In this document: positions 34,594 through 43,306 of the stretch, piece by piece
Position numbering within the stretch: position 1 is the first letter of the stretch
Layout: the number at the start of each line of letters is the position of its first letter
Assembly (NCBI GenBank): GCA_020637295.1
Contig: JACJWF010000001.1
Location: 703,056 to 767,055, forward strand
Direction of reading: 5' to 3'
Length of the DNA: 64,000 nt
From: Acidimicrobiaceae bacterium
GTDB taxonomy: Bacteria; Actinomycetota; Acidimicrobiia; Acidimicrobiales; Ilumatobacteraceae
Made by a program: the position numbers and the translations under genes
The notes under the pieces: generated by a model
Databases searched by the model: none
What the model saw: the letters and a program-made list of their open reading frames with translations, nothing else
What the model was told of the DNA's origin: nothing

Positions 34594-35347
34594 GCACGAA
34601 CCCGGCCAGCAGCACCGACAGTGCCGCCAGCGGGACGACCGGGCTGCCGCCGGTCTGCGGCAGGGCGGCCCCACCCGAGCCCGAGCCGGTGCCGCCGGAG
34701 CCGCTGCCCGGAGGGTCGCAGTGGGCGGTGGTGACCAGGGTGGCGATCGTGTTGCCACCGGCCATCACCCACGCGTCGATCGGGTCGCCCTCGGTCGTCT
34801 TGAAGGTCGCCACGATCGTGTCGTTGGAGACGATCTGATCGCCATAGGCGGAGCCATAGGTGTCCGACCACTGGAACTCGGCCGCATCGCCCAGGACCGT
34901 CATCGTCATGCGGACGAAGATGTCCTGCTCGGGGTTCTCGACCGTCGGGCAGACCAGTTCGATCGTGGCGGTCGGCGCCTGGTCGGGCAGGCAGTCCACC
35001 GGGAATTCCTTCTCGCCGGCAGCGACGATCGTGTCGATGGCCACGAACGCGGCCGAACTGCCGCCTTCCTGGCCGGGGTAGGTGGCCTGGAACGTCTCGG
35101 CGTCCGCGATCGTCTGGTCGACCACCAGGTCGCCGTCCAACGCGATCTGCAGCGTGTGCGGCACGCCGGTGTCGTTGGTCACGGTCACGTGCCAGAGGAA
35201 GCTGCCCCCTGGCCCGTCGCATGCCGAGGTCACGTCGACCTGGCCGAGATTGGGGGCGGCGCCCGCCATTGCTGCGCCGCCGGTGACTGCAGCCAGTGTT
35301 AGCAGCGTGGTGAGTGCGGCCGCGGCCGCCATGGTCTTCCGTCGCAT
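34562..35347 (-). CDS. LPXTG-type cell-wall-anchored surface protein
   Basis: The 261-residue protein has a signal peptide (AAAAALTTLLTLAAVTGGAA), a beta-rich exported domain with paired cysteines, a Gly/Ser-rich linker (GSGSGGTGSGSGG), and a sortase signal: LPQTG, a hydrophobic helix (PLAALSVLLAGFVLTLLG) and RRRPA. It should be linked to peptidoglycan by a sortase. No sortase gene is in the window. GGGAGA before the ATG is the ribosome site. Function unknown; the exported part has Ig-like or adhesin-like strands. Confidence 0.88.
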   Translation of the reverse strand: MRRKTMAAAAALTTLLTLAAVTGGAAMAGAAPNLGQVDVTSACDGPGGSFLWHVTVTNDTGVPHTLQIALDGDLVVDQTIADAETFQATYPGQEGGSSAAFVAIDTIVAAGEKEFPVDCLPDQAPTATIELVCPTVENPEQDIFVRMTMTVLGDAAEFQWSDTYGSAYGDQIVSNDTIVATFKTTEGDPIDAWVMAGGNTIATLVTTAHCDPPGSGSGGTGSGSGGAALPQTGGSPVVPLAALSVLLAGFVLTLLGRRRPA

Positions 35348-35448
35348 CGGGTCTCCCGTCCCTCGATTAGTGCGTACGGTTCGATGGTGCCGGGCGCTGG
35401 CCGCCTTGACGTGAGTAGATCGCTACTCAATTCCGCCAGGTTCGGGGC

Positions 35449-36396
35449 TCAGTAGGTGTTGACCGTCGACTGGAACTTCTGCATCAGGTGCGGCCCGGCG
35501 GTGATCGGCGGGTACGTCGGCTGCTCGCCGGGCGCCAGGCAGCCCGGGAGGCACTCGATCACCGCGTCCCAGTTGGCGTTGTGGAAGAAGGCGATGGACT
35601 GCCGCCGTCCGGTGGGCACCACCACCCGGTGCATGGTGGAGCGCCAGCGGTCGTTGGTCCAGCGGGCCATCGCGTCGCCGAGGTTGACGACGAGCGAGCC
35701 GGGCACGGGGCTGACCGGGTGCCAGGCGCCGTCGGGGGACTGCACCTCCAGCCCGCCCTGCACGGGGTCGGCCAGCAGGATCGTGAGCGTGCCGTAGTCG
35801 GTGTGCGCGCTGGCGCCGAGTTGGCCCGCTGCGGCGCCGCCGTCGGGCGCCGGCGGGTAGTCCAGTGCCCTCATGGCGCTGGTGTGCCGGTCGATCATCG
35901 GGGCGAACCAGGCGGCATCGAGGCCCAACCCGACGGCCATGGTGGACAGCAGCCGGGCGGCCAGGTCGGCCATCGCCCGGAAGTAGGCCTCCCACGCGGG
36001 CCGCAGCGCCGGCAGGGCGGCGGGCCACAGGTTGTCGCTCCAGGCGAACGCCTCGTCGGGGTCGGTGATCGTGTGGGTCGGCCGGTCGACGGGGCCGATG
36101 GCGAAGCTCTGCTTGAGGTCGGGTGGCGTGCCCGGACCATCGCCCAACGACCGGGCCAGCGTCTCGCCGGCGACGGGGGAGTAGCCGTACGGGTCGCCCG
36201 GCCGCGGCATCGCCACGGCCATCCGCTCGTGGAGCGGGAGGTCGAAGAACGCCCGGGCGGTCGACCAGGCCGAGGCGATGACGGCCTCCGGCACGGCGTG
36301 CCCGACGACGGTGAGGAAGCCGACCCGCTCGCACGCCGCGGCCACCGCCGCCGGCGCGTCGTCTCGGGACAGATCGACGACAGGTACCCAGCTCAT
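35449..36396 (-). CDS. isopenicillin N synthase-like 2-oxoglutarate/Fe(II) oxygenase
   Basis: This protein of 315 residues (from ATG 36396) belongs to the IPNS/2OG-Fe(II) oxygenase superfamily. The N-terminal DIOX_N region (VPVVDLSRDDAPAAVAAACE, GFLTVVGHAV) is followed by the double-stranded beta helix with the iron site HxD (SAHTDYGTLT) and distal His (STMHRVVVPTG), plus the Arg-x-Ser cosubstrate motif (RRQSIAFF). The substrate is unknown; relatives act in secondary metabolism and on small acids. A TACCGT eight bases before the ATG indicates a leaderless start. It is divergent from cydA and shares the region with the DosR-like box. Upstream extensions of this frame run antisense through cydA and are rejected. 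Confidence 0.9.
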   Translation of the reverse strand: MSWVPVVDLSRDDAPAAVAAACERVGFLTVVGHAVPEAVIASAWSTARAFFDLPLHERMAVAMPRPGDPYGYSPVAGETLARSLGDGPGTPPDLKQSFAIGPVDRPTHTITDPDEAFAWSDNLWPAALPALRPAWEAYFRAMADLAARLLSTMAVGLGLDAAWFAPMIDRHTSAMRALDYPPAPDGGAAAGQLGASAHTDYGTLTILLADPVQGGLEVQSPDGAWHPVSPVPGSLVVNLGDAMARWTNDRWRSTMHRVVVPTGRRQSIAFFHNANWDAVIECLPGCLAPGEQPTYPPITAGPHLMQKFQSTVNTY

Positions 36397-36404
36397 CGTG
36401 GCGA

Positions 36405-36410
36405 ACGGTA
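36405..36410 (-). promoter_or_regulatory. probable -10 element, leaderless start of the IPNS-like gene
   Basis: TACCGT on the minus strand with eight bases to the ATG at 36396. Confidence 0.5.
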
Positions 36411-36451
36411 GCGCGAGGACCGCTGGGCGGTGGCAGGAGTCACGTCGAAAA

Positions 36452-36465
36452 GGGACCAAAGCCCC
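36452..36465. promoter_or_regulatory. DosR/DevR-like box upstream of cydA
   Basis: GGGACCAAAGCCCC resembles the mycobacterial DosR consensus core GGGACTWWAGTCCC (12 of 14, allowing W). It ends 61 bases before the cydA ATG. An almost identical site is found at the same distance from the multicopper oxidase start (47791-47804). Confidence 0.55.
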
Positions 36466-36525
36466 GGAACCCCAGGGGGTATCCGGGCGACCATGGTCAA
36501 TGGAGCGTGAGAGGAGCACCACCTC

Positions 36526-37962
36526 ATGGATTCGTTGAACCTCGCCCGGTGGCAGTTCGGGATCACCACCGTCTACCACTTCTTCTTCGTGCCGATCACG
36601 ATCGGCCTCGGGTTCCTGGTTGCCGGTCTGCAGACCGCGTGGTACCGCACCGGCAAGGAGCACTACCTCCGCCTCACCAAGTTCTACGGGAAGCTGTTCC
36701 TCATCAACTTCGCGATGGGCGTGGTCACCGGCATCGTGCAGGAGTTCCAGTTCGGGATGAACTGGAGCGACTACTCCCGCTTCGTCGGCGACATCTTCGG
36801 CGCCCCGCTGGCCATCGAGGGCCTGCTGGCATTCTTCCTCGAGTCCACGTTCCTCGGGCTGTGGATCTTCGGGTGGGACCGGCTGCCCAAGAAGGTGCAC
36901 CTGGCCACCATCTGGACCGCTGCCAGCGGCACCCTCCTCTCCGCCTACTTCATCCTTGCCGCCAACTCCTTCATGCAGAACCCGGTGGGCTACGAGTACA
37001 ACCCCGCCACCGGCCGCGCCGAGCTCACCGACTTCTGGGCGATGCTCACCAACAAGGTCGTCCTGGTGACGTTCCCGCACACCATTGCCGCCGCCTTCCT
37101 CACCGCCGGCGGCCTGATGCTCGGTGTGGCGATGTGGAACCTGCGCCGCAACCCCAGCAAGGACGGCGAGGGCTTCCGTGCCGCCGCCCAGCTGGGTGCC
37201 TGGGTGGTGGTGGCCGCCGCCGTGGTCGTCGCGCTCACGGGCGACCAGCAGGCCAAGGTGATGACCGAGGTACAGCCGATGAAGATGGCCGCGGCGGAGG
37301 CTCAGTACGACACCAAGGACAGCGCCTCGTTCTCGATCTTCAGCGTCGGCACGCCGGACGGCAAGGAGGAAACGTTCGCCATCCGGGTGCCCGGCCTGCT
37401 GTCCTTCCTCGCCACCGGCAGCTTCGACGGCACGGTCGAGGGCATCAACGACCTGCAGACGGCGTACGAGGCCAAGTACGGTCCCGGCGACTACACGCCC
37501 AACGTCGCGGTCACCTACTGGACGTTCCGGTTCATGATCGGCATCGGCATGCTCGCCGCCGTGGTCGCCCTGTTCGCCCTGTGGCGCCTTCGCAAGCACC
37601 GGCAAATGCGCGGCCGGCTCGTGTGGTGGATGGCCGTCACCGTCCCGCTGATGGGCCTGTTCGCCAACAGCCTCGGCTGGATCTTCACCGAGATGGGCCG
37701 CCAGCCGTGGATCGTGTTCGGTCTCATGCCCACCAGCGCCGGGGTGTCGCCGAACGTGTCGGCCGGCGAGGTGCTGACCACGATGATCGGGTTCACCCTG
37801 GTGTACGGCCTGCTGGCCGTCGTCGAGGTGAAGTTGCTGCTGAAGACCATCCGCGGCGGCCTGCCCGAGTTGCCCGCCGAACCCACCGACTCGGACGGCG
37901 ACGGCACCGGTGACGGCGACGGCACCGGATCCGACGACCGCCCGCTGGCCTTCGCGTACTGA
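36526..37962 (+). CDS. cydA: cytochrome bd ubiquinol/menaquinol oxidase subunit I
   Basis: This is the haem-bearing subunit of the high-affinity terminal oxidase that reduces oxygen with quinol; integral membrane. The 478 residues start MDSLNLARWQFGITTVYHFF with the haem-ligand His19, and continue with MGVVTGIVQEFQFGMNWSDY, the second haem ligand region (TFPHTIAAAFLTAGG), the quinol-binding Q-loop region (GDQQAKVMTEVQPMKMAAAE) and GWIFTEMGRQPW. The Q-loop is the short form common in actinobacteria. It is the first gene of cydABDC. AGGAGCA precedes the ATG, and the DosR-like box upstream suggests induction at low oxygen. Confidence 0.97.
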   Translation: MDSLNLARWQFGITTVYHFFFVPITIGLGFLVAGLQTAWYRTGKEHYLRLTKFYGKLFLINFAMGVVTGIVQEFQFGMNWSDYSRFVGDIFGAPLAIEGLLAFFLESTFLGLWIFGWDRLPKKVHLATIWTAASGTLLSAYFILAANSFMQNPVGYEYNPATGRAELTDFWAMLTNKVVLVTFPHTIAAAFLTAGGLMLGVAMWNLRRNPSKDGEGFRAAAQLGAWVVVAAAVVVALTGDQQAKVMTEVQPMKMAAAEAQYDTKDSASFSIFSVGTPDGKEETFAIRVPGLLSFLATGSFDGTVEGINDLQTAYEAKYGPGDYTPNVAVTYWTFRFMIGIGMLAAVVALFALWRLRKHRQMRGRLVWWMAVTVPLMGLFANSLGWIFTEMGRQPWIVFGLMPTSAGVSPNVSAGEVLTTMIGFTLVYGLLAVVEVKLLLKTIRGGLPELPAEPTDSDGDGTGDGDGTGSDDRPLAFAY

Positions 37963-37972
37963 GGAGCACACC

Positions 37973-38980
37973 ATGGAACTCACCACGCTCTGGTTCATCC
38001 TGATCGCCGTCCTGTGGATGGGCTACTTCGTCCTGGAGGGCTTCGACTTCGGTGTCGGCGTGCTCCTGCCGGTGGTCGCCCGCGACGACCGCGAACGGCG
38101 GGTGGTCATCAACACCATCGGGCCGCTGTGGGACGGCAACGAGGTCTGGCTGCTCGTCGCCGGCGGCGCCACGTTCGCCGCCTTCCCGGAGTGGTACGCC
38201 ACCCTCTTCTCCGGCTTCTACCTGGCCCTGTTCCTGATCCTCGTGTCCCTGATCATCCGCAATGTCGCGTTCGAGTACCGGGGCAAGCGGGACAGCGACA
38301 ACTGGCGGGCCTGGTGGGACCGGGCGATCATCGTCGGCTCGTTCCTTCCGGCACTCTTGTGGGGTGTCGCCTTCGGCAACATCGTGCGCGGCGTGAAGAT
38401 CGACGCGGACAAGGAGTTCGTGGGTTCGTTCTTCGACCTGCTCAACCCGTACGCGCTGCTCGGCGGTCTGGTGACGCTCAGCCTGTTCGTCACCCACGGC
38501 GCGGTGTTCCTCTCCCTCAAGACGCTCGGCGACGTGCGCGAGCGGGCACGGGCGATGGCGCTGAAGGTCGGCCTGGTCGCCGCCGCCCTCGCCGTGGGCT
38601 TCCTGGTGTGGACGTTCGCCGAGCGTGACGGCGCCGAGCACCGCGGCTGGTTCGTGGTGCTGGCGGGGTTGGCTGCCGCCGGCCTGGTGGGTGGGCTCGC
38701 CGCGGCGTGGAAGGGTCACGAGGGGTGGGCGTTCGTGGGCACAGCCACTGCGCTGGCGTTGGCCGTGGCAGCATTGTTCACGGTGCTGTTCCCCGAGGTC
38801 ATGCCGTCCACGCTGTCGCCGGACTACTCGCTCACCACCACGTCCGCGTCGTCCACCCACAACACCCTCACGGTGATGACCTGGGTGGCCGTCATCTTCA
38901 CCCCACTGGTCCTGCTCTACCAGGGCTGGTCGTTCTACGTCTTCCGCAAGCGGATCGGCGTGCAGCACATCCCGGCGTGA
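37973..38980 (+). CDS. cydB: cytochrome bd oxidase subunit II
   Basis: This is the 335-residue integral-membrane partner of CydA. The start MELTTLWFILIAVLWMGYFV and FVLEGFDFGVGVLLP are the typical N-terminus, followed by IGPLWDGNEVWLLVAGGATF, a hallmark CydB segment, and further membrane helices to YVFRKRIG. It begins 10 bases after the cydA stop, behind GAGGAG. Its stop overlaps the cydD start (GTGA). Confidence 0.97.
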   Translation: MELTTLWFILIAVLWMGYFVLEGFDFGVGVLLPVVARDDRERRVVINTIGPLWDGNEVWLLVAGGATFAAFPEWYATLFSGFYLALFLILVSLIIRNVAFEYRGKRDSDNWRAWWDRAIIVGSFLPALLWGVAFGNIVRGVKIDADKEFVGSFFDLLNPYALLGGLVTLSLFVTHGAVFLSLKTLGDVRERARAMALKVGLVAAALAVGFLVWTFAERDGAEHRGWFVVLAGLAAAGLVGGLAAAWKGHEGWAFVGTATALALAVAALFTVLFPEVMPSTLSPDYSLTTTSASSTHNTLTVMTWVAVIFTPLVLLYQGWSFYVFRKRIGVQHIPA

Positions 38981-40602
38981 CGCCCATCGACCCCCGCCTG
39001 CTGCGGGCCGGCCGGGGGACGGCAGGCCTGCTCGCCGCCGGCACGGTGCTGGCGTTGGCCTCGGCGTTGCTGGTGGTCGCCCAGGCATGGCTGCTGGCCA
39101 CCGGCATCAGCCGGGTCATCGAACGCGGCGGCCCGGCAGGGCTGGCCCCGCTGCTCGGTGCACTGGTGGTCGTGGTCGCCGCCCGCTCCGCGCTGGGCTG
39201 GGCACACGAGTCGGTGGCCCGCCGTGCCGCCACTTCCGTCAAGTCCACCCTGCGGGTTCGCCTGGCTCGACGGGCAGCGGCCGATGCGGTGGCCGGCGTG
39301 GGCGGGCGCAGGGCGGACCTTGCGGCGCTGGCGTCCACCGGCCTCGACGCCATCGACCCCTACTACACCCGCTACCTGCCCCAGTTGGTGCTGGCCGCGG
39401 TGGTGCCGCCGGTGGTGATCCTGCAACTGTTCCGCACCGATGTGCCCGCGGCGCTGACCGTGGTGCTGACGCTGCCGCTGATCCCGCTGTTCATGGTGCT
39501 GGTCGGCAAGGCCACCGAGGCGGCGAACGCCAAGCGGTGGGACGCCCTGCAGCGGCTGGGTCATCACTTCCTCGACGTCGTGGAAGGGATGCCCACCCTG
39601 CGTGCCTTCGGCCGCGGCCGGGTGCAGGCGGAACTGGTGGGCGCCAGCACGGAGCGGTACCGGACCACGACGATGGCCACCTTGCGGATCGCCTTCCTGT
39701 CGTCCCTCGTGCTGGAACTGCTGGCCACGTTGTCGGTCGCCCTGGTCGCGGTGGGGGTGGGGCTACGCCTGGTGGACGGCGGGCTCGGGCTGCAAGCCGG
39801 GCTGCTGGCGATCCTTCTGGCTCCCGAGGCCTCGGCACCGCTGCGCCAGGTGGGTGCCCAGTATCACGCCAGCGCAGCCGGCGTCGCCGTGGCGGACAGC
39901 ATGTTCGCGGTGCTCGACGGACCGCCGGCACCGAGCGGCGATGCCGCGGCGGCGGTGCCCGCAGGCCCGCTCACCCTCAGGGTGCAGCGCCTCTCGGTGG
40001 CCCACGACGGACGGCCACGCCCGGCGCCGGACGGCCTGACGTTCCATGCCGAACCGGGGCGGGTGACCTGCCTCTCCGGGCCCAGCGGGGTGGGGAAGAG
40101 CACGGCCGTCGCCGTGCTGCTCGGTCATGTGCGGCCGACTGCCGGCACGGCGTCGGTCGTCACCGGCGGTGGCACCGAGGAGGTCGGCCGGCTGGACCGA
40201 ACGGAGTGGGCGGGGTGCATCGCCTGGGTGGCCCAGGACCCCTTCGTCGCTGCCGGGACGGTGGCGGACAACGTGCGGCTGTCGCGGCCCGACGCCACCG
40301 ACGACGAGGTGGGCGACGCGCTGGCAAGGGCCGGGCTGGCTCTGCCCGGTGACCGCCCGGTGCTGGCCCGCGGCACGGACCTGTCCGCCGGCGAGCGCCG
40401 GCGGTTGGCGATGGCCCGTGCCTTGCTGCGCCGCGCGCCGGTGCTGCTGCTCGACGAGCCGACCGCCGGCCTCGACGCGGCGAGCGAGGCCCACGTGCTG
40501 GAAGCCGTGCGCGCCGAGGCTGCCCGCGGCGCGACCGTGGTGATGGTGGCCCACCGGCCCGAAGCCCTGGCGATCGCCGACGCCGTGGTGGAGGTGCGGT
40601 GA
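38977..40602 (+). CDS. cydD: ABC transporter CydD (cysteine/glutathione exporter half)
   Basis: The 541-residue protein has an N-terminal six-helix ABC membrane domain (AGLLAAGTVLALASALLVVA; ALTVVLTLPLIPLFMVLVG) and a C-terminal nucleotide-binding domain with Walker A GPSGVGKST, signature LSAGERRRLAMARAL and Walker B VLLLDEPTAGLD. CydDC exports thiols to the outside and is needed to assemble cytochrome bd. GTG start overlaps cydB; stop overlaps cydC (GTGA), so the four cyd genes are tightly coupled. Confidence 0.93.
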   Translation: MTPIDPRLLRAGRGTAGLLAAGTVLALASALLVVAQAWLLATGISRVIERGGPAGLAPLLGALVVVVAARSALGWAHESVARRAATSVKSTLRVRLARRAAADAVAGVGGRRADLAALASTGLDAIDPYYTRYLPQLVLAAVVPPVVILQLFRTDVPAALTVVLTLPLIPLFMVLVGKATEAANAKRWDALQRLGHHFLDVVEGMPTLRAFGRGRVQAELVGASTERYRTTTMATLRIAFLSSLVLELLATLSVALVAVGVGLRLVDGGLGLQAGLLAILLAPEASAPLRQVGAQYHASAAGVAVADSMFAVLDGPPAPSGDAAAAVPAGPLTLRVQRLSVAHDGRPRPAPDGLTFHAEPGRVTCLSGPSGVGKSTAVAVLLGHVRPTAGTASVVTGGGTEEVGRLDRTEWAGCIAWVAQDPFVAAGTVADNVRLSRPDATDDEVGDALARAGLALPGDRPVLARGTDLSAGERRRLAMARALLRRAPVLLLDEPTAGLDAASEAHVLEAVRAEAARGATVVMVAHRPEALAIADAVVEVR

Positions 40603-42281
40603 GGGCCGTCTGGAGGGTGCTGCGGCTGGGAGCGTCGGCTCGCTGGCGGGTGGCGGCCGCTGTCGCGCTCGGCGCCGCCGCCGCGGCGACGGCGGTGGCC
40701 CTGGCCGGCACGTCCGCGTGGCTGATCGTCCGTGCCGCCGAGCATCCGCCGGTGCTGCACCTGATGGTGGCGATCGTGGCGGTGCGGGCGTTCGGCATCG
40801 GGCGCGGGGTGCTGCGCTACGTGGAGCGCCTGCTCACCCACGATGCCGCGTTCCGTGTGCTGGGCGCCCTGCGGGTGCGGGTGGTCGGCCAGGCAGAGCG
40901 GTTGCTTCCCGGTTGCCGCCGGCTGTTCGGCGAGGGCGACCTGCTGGCCCGCTTCGTCGGTGAGGTGGACGGCCTGGCCGACTTGTGGGTGCGGGTACTG
41001 GTGCCCGGGCTGGCGGCCACCACGGTCGGTGTGGGGGCCGTCGCCGGCCTCACCGGGCTGTTGCCCGTGGGCGGGCTGGTGCTGGCGGTCACGCTGGTGC
41101 TCGCAGGGGTGGTGGTGCCGCTGGCCGGTGCCCGGCTGGCCCGCGCTGCCGGCCGCGACGCGCAGCCGGCACGGGCTCGCTACCAGGAGCACCTGCTGGC
41201 CCTCGTGGACGGCGCTCGGGAGTTGGAGGTCTACGGCGCCCTCGACCGCCGCCTCGACGCACTGGCGGCCGACGACGACGCACTGGCGGGGATGGAGCGC
41301 CGGTCGGCATGGACCGCCGGCCTGGCGTCGGCAGTGGCCGTGCTGGCGGCAGGTGGGGGAGCCCTCGTGGCCCTGTGGGCATCCGCCGGCGCGCTCGAGC
41401 GTGGGTCGCTGGACGGCGCCGGGCTGGCCGTGGTGGTGCTCGTTCCCCTGGCGGTGCACGAGGTCGTCGCCCTGTGGGTGCCCGTCGCTGCCCAACTGCC
41501 GGCCCTGGCAGCCTCCTCCCGGCGCCTGGTGGAGGTGCTCGACGCTGCCGACCCGACCCCCGTCCCCGCTGCGCCGATGGTGGTGCCCGACGGTGCCTTG
41601 GCCGTGACGGCGCGCCATCTCACGCTGGGTTGGCCAGGCGCCGCGCCCCTGCTGGAGGACCTCTCGTTCCACGTGCCGGCGGGTGGCCGGGCGGCGATCA
41701 CCGGGCCGAGCGGCACGGGAAAGAGCACGCTGGCCGCCACCCTCCTGGGCTTCGTGCCGGCGGTCGAGGGTGCGCTCCTCCTGGTGGCCGACGACGGCTC
41801 CGCAGTCGCTCCGACGATGGCCGACAGCGCCTCCTTGCACCGGGCGGTGGGGTGGTGCGAGCAGGATCCGCACGTGTTCGATTCGACCGTGGCGGCCAAC
41901 CTGCGCCTGGCCCGACCCGACGCCTCCGACGAGGCGCTCCGGGCGGCGCTGCAGACGGTGCGCCTGGGCGATTGGCTGGCCGGGCTGCCCGACGGGTTGG
42001 CGACCATGGTGGGCGAGCACGGCCGTGCACTTTCCGGCGGGGAGCGCCAGCGCCTGGCCCTGGCCCGTGTGCTGCTGAGCGGCGCCCGCGTGGTGGTGAT
42101 CGACGAGCCCACCGAGCACGTGGACGACGCCACGGCCACGGTGCTGCTCGACGATCTGCTTCGCGCGCTGGCCGGCCGGACCGTGATCGTCATCACCCAC
42201 CGGCGTGACCTCATCGAACATCGCGTGGAGCAGGTGGTGGATGTGGGTGCCATGTCCGCACCACCCTCTCAGCTGGCCTAA
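40599..42281 (+). CDS. cydC: ABC transporter CydC
   Basis: This is the second half of the CydDC exporter, 560 residues. Membrane domain first (VAAAVALGAAAAATAVALAG; RAFGIGRGVLRYVERLLTHD, a typical CydC segment), then the nucleotide-binding domain: Walker A GPSGTGKST, Q-loop region GWCEQDPHVFDSTVAANL, signature LSGGERQRLALARVL, Walker B VVVIDEPTEHVD. It starts with GTG inside the cydD stop and is the last gene of cydABDC. Confidence 0.93.
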   Translation: MRAVWRVLRLGASARWRVAAAVALGAAAAATAVALAGTSAWLIVRAAEHPPVLHLMVAIVAVRAFGIGRGVLRYVERLLTHDAAFRVLGALRVRVVGQAERLLPGCRRLFGEGDLLARFVGEVDGLADLWVRVLVPGLAATTVGVGAVAGLTGLLPVGGLVLAVTLVLAGVVVPLAGARLARAAGRDAQPARARYQEHLLALVDGARELEVYGALDRRLDALAADDDALAGMERRSAWTAGLASAVAVLAAGGGALVALWASAGALERGSLDGAGLAVVVLVPLAVHEVVALWVPVAAQLPALAASSRRLVEVLDAADPTPVPAAPMVVPDGALAVTARHLTLGWPGAAPLLEDLSFHVPAGGRAAITGPSGTGKSTLAATLLGFVPAVEGALLLVADDGSAVAPTMADSASLHRAVGWCEQDPHVFDSTVAANLRLARPDASDEALRAALQTVRLGDWLAGLPDGLATMVGEHGRALSGGERQRLALARVLLSGARVVVIDEPTEHVDDATATVLLDDLLRALAGRTVIVITHRRDLIEHRVEQVVDVGAMSAPPSQLA

Positions 42282-42313
42282 GCTCCGCGCCGAACCCCTC
42301 AGCGGAGGTAGCA

Positions 42314-43252
42314 ATGGGTACGGGAGCCATCGCCGGCATCATCGTCGGCTTTCTAGTTCTGCTTGTCCTTCTCACGGGCCTGCGAACGGTGCAGCAAGGC
42401 ACGGTTGCAGTCACCACGATCTTCGGCAAGTACCGGCGCACGCTGCGGCCCGGCCTCAACGTGGTCGTGCCGTTCGTGGAGCAGATCTTCCGGCGGATCA
42501 GCATCCAGAACCGGGCGGTCGAACTGCAGTTCCAGGCCATCACGTCGGACCAGGCCAACGTGTACTTCACGGCGATGATGGTCTACGGCGCGATCAACGA
42601 GAGCGAGGAGACGATCAAGAACATCGCCTTCAAGTTCGTCTCGGAGAAGGACTTCCTCACCGCGCTGGTGCGCAGCGTCGAGGGCTCCACCCGTGGCTTC
42701 GTGGCCACCAAGCGCCAGGCGGAGATCCTCGGCCTGCGCGGCGAGATCGTCGCCGAGGTGAAGGAGAACCTGGACCATGTCATCGAGACGTGGGGCTTCC
42801 ACCTCATCGACCTGCAGCTCAACGACATCACGTTCGACCAGGCGATCACCACGTCGATGGCCCAGGTCGTGGCCTCGAACAACCTGAAGGCCGCCGCCAC
42901 CAACGAAGGCGACGCCCTCCTCATCCGCAAGACCAAGGAAGCCGAGGCGATGGGTACCGCAGTGCGCATCGAGGCCGAGGCCGAGCGGACGGCATCGCAG
43001 CTGCGTGGTCAGGGTGTCGCCCTGTTCCGCGAGGAGGTCGCCCGCGGCCTCGCCCAGGCGGCCCGCCAGCTGGACGCCAACAGCGTGGACTCCTCCCTGA
43101 TCCTGTTCTCGATGTGGACGGAGACCATCCGCCAGATGGCCCAGGACGGCAAGGGCAACGTGCTGTTCCTCGACGGCTCGCCCGAAGGGATGATGAAGCA
43201 GATGCGCGACCTGATGGCGATGGAGCAGTTGGGCGTCGTCGAGGGCGGCTGA
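42314..43252 (+). CDS. SPFH/band 7 (stomatin-prohibitin-like) membrane protein
   Basis: This protein of 312 residues has one N-terminal membrane helix (IAGIIVGFLVLLVLLTGL), then the SPFH/band 7 domain (GTVAVTTIFGKYRRTLRPGL, NVVVPFVEQIFRRISIQNR, VELQFQAITSDQANVYFTAM) and an Ala/Glu-rich coiled coil (RKTKEAEAMGTAVRIEAEAE). Such proteins form large ring assemblies in lipid microdomains and modulate other membrane proteins. GGAGG lies upstream of the ATG. It starts 32 bases after cydC and may be cotranscribed, although a TAAGCT hexamer at the junction could be its own -10. Confidence 0.92.
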   Translation: MGTGAIAGIIVGFLVLLVLLTGLRTVQQGTVAVTTIFGKYRRTLRPGLNVVVPFVEQIFRRISIQNRAVELQFQAITSDQANVYFTAMMVYGAINESEETIKNIAFKFVSEKDFLTALVRSVEGSTRGFVATKRQAEILGLRGEIVAEVKENLDHVIETWGFHLIDLQLNDITFDQAITTSMAQVVASNNLKAAATNEGDALLIRKTKEAEAMGTAVRIEAEAERTASQLRGQGVALFREEVARGLAQAARQLDANSVDSSLILFSMWTETIRQMAQDGKGNVLFLDGSPEGMMKQMRDLMAMEQLGVVEGG

Positions 43253-43292
43253 CCCGCCGGCCCGGCGGTGAGTCCTCACCAGGCCCGCCGAC

Positions 43293-43298
43293 TAGGCT
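43293..43298 (+). promoter_or_regulatory. probable -10 element, leaderless start of the Rieske gene
   Basis: TAGGCT followed by eight bases and the GTG at 43307; decides the start codon. Confidence 0.5.
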
Positions 43299-43306
43299 GC
43301 CATCCA

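Noticed and set aside
31924..34758. Long open frame (944 codons) on the minus strand under the P-type ATPase
   Set aside because: Complementary to a gene with all P-type ATPase motifs; its protein is rich in Gly, Arg, His and Val repeats typical of antisense frames in GC-rich DNA.
36397..37998. Upstream extension of the IPNS-like oxygenase frame
   Set aside because: It runs antisense through all of cydA; the true start is the ATG at 36396 with a -10 element eight bases away.
40125..42314. Long minus-strand frame (729 codons) antisense to cydC
   Set aside because: Low-complexity composition and no domain; cydC on the plus strand is unmistakable.
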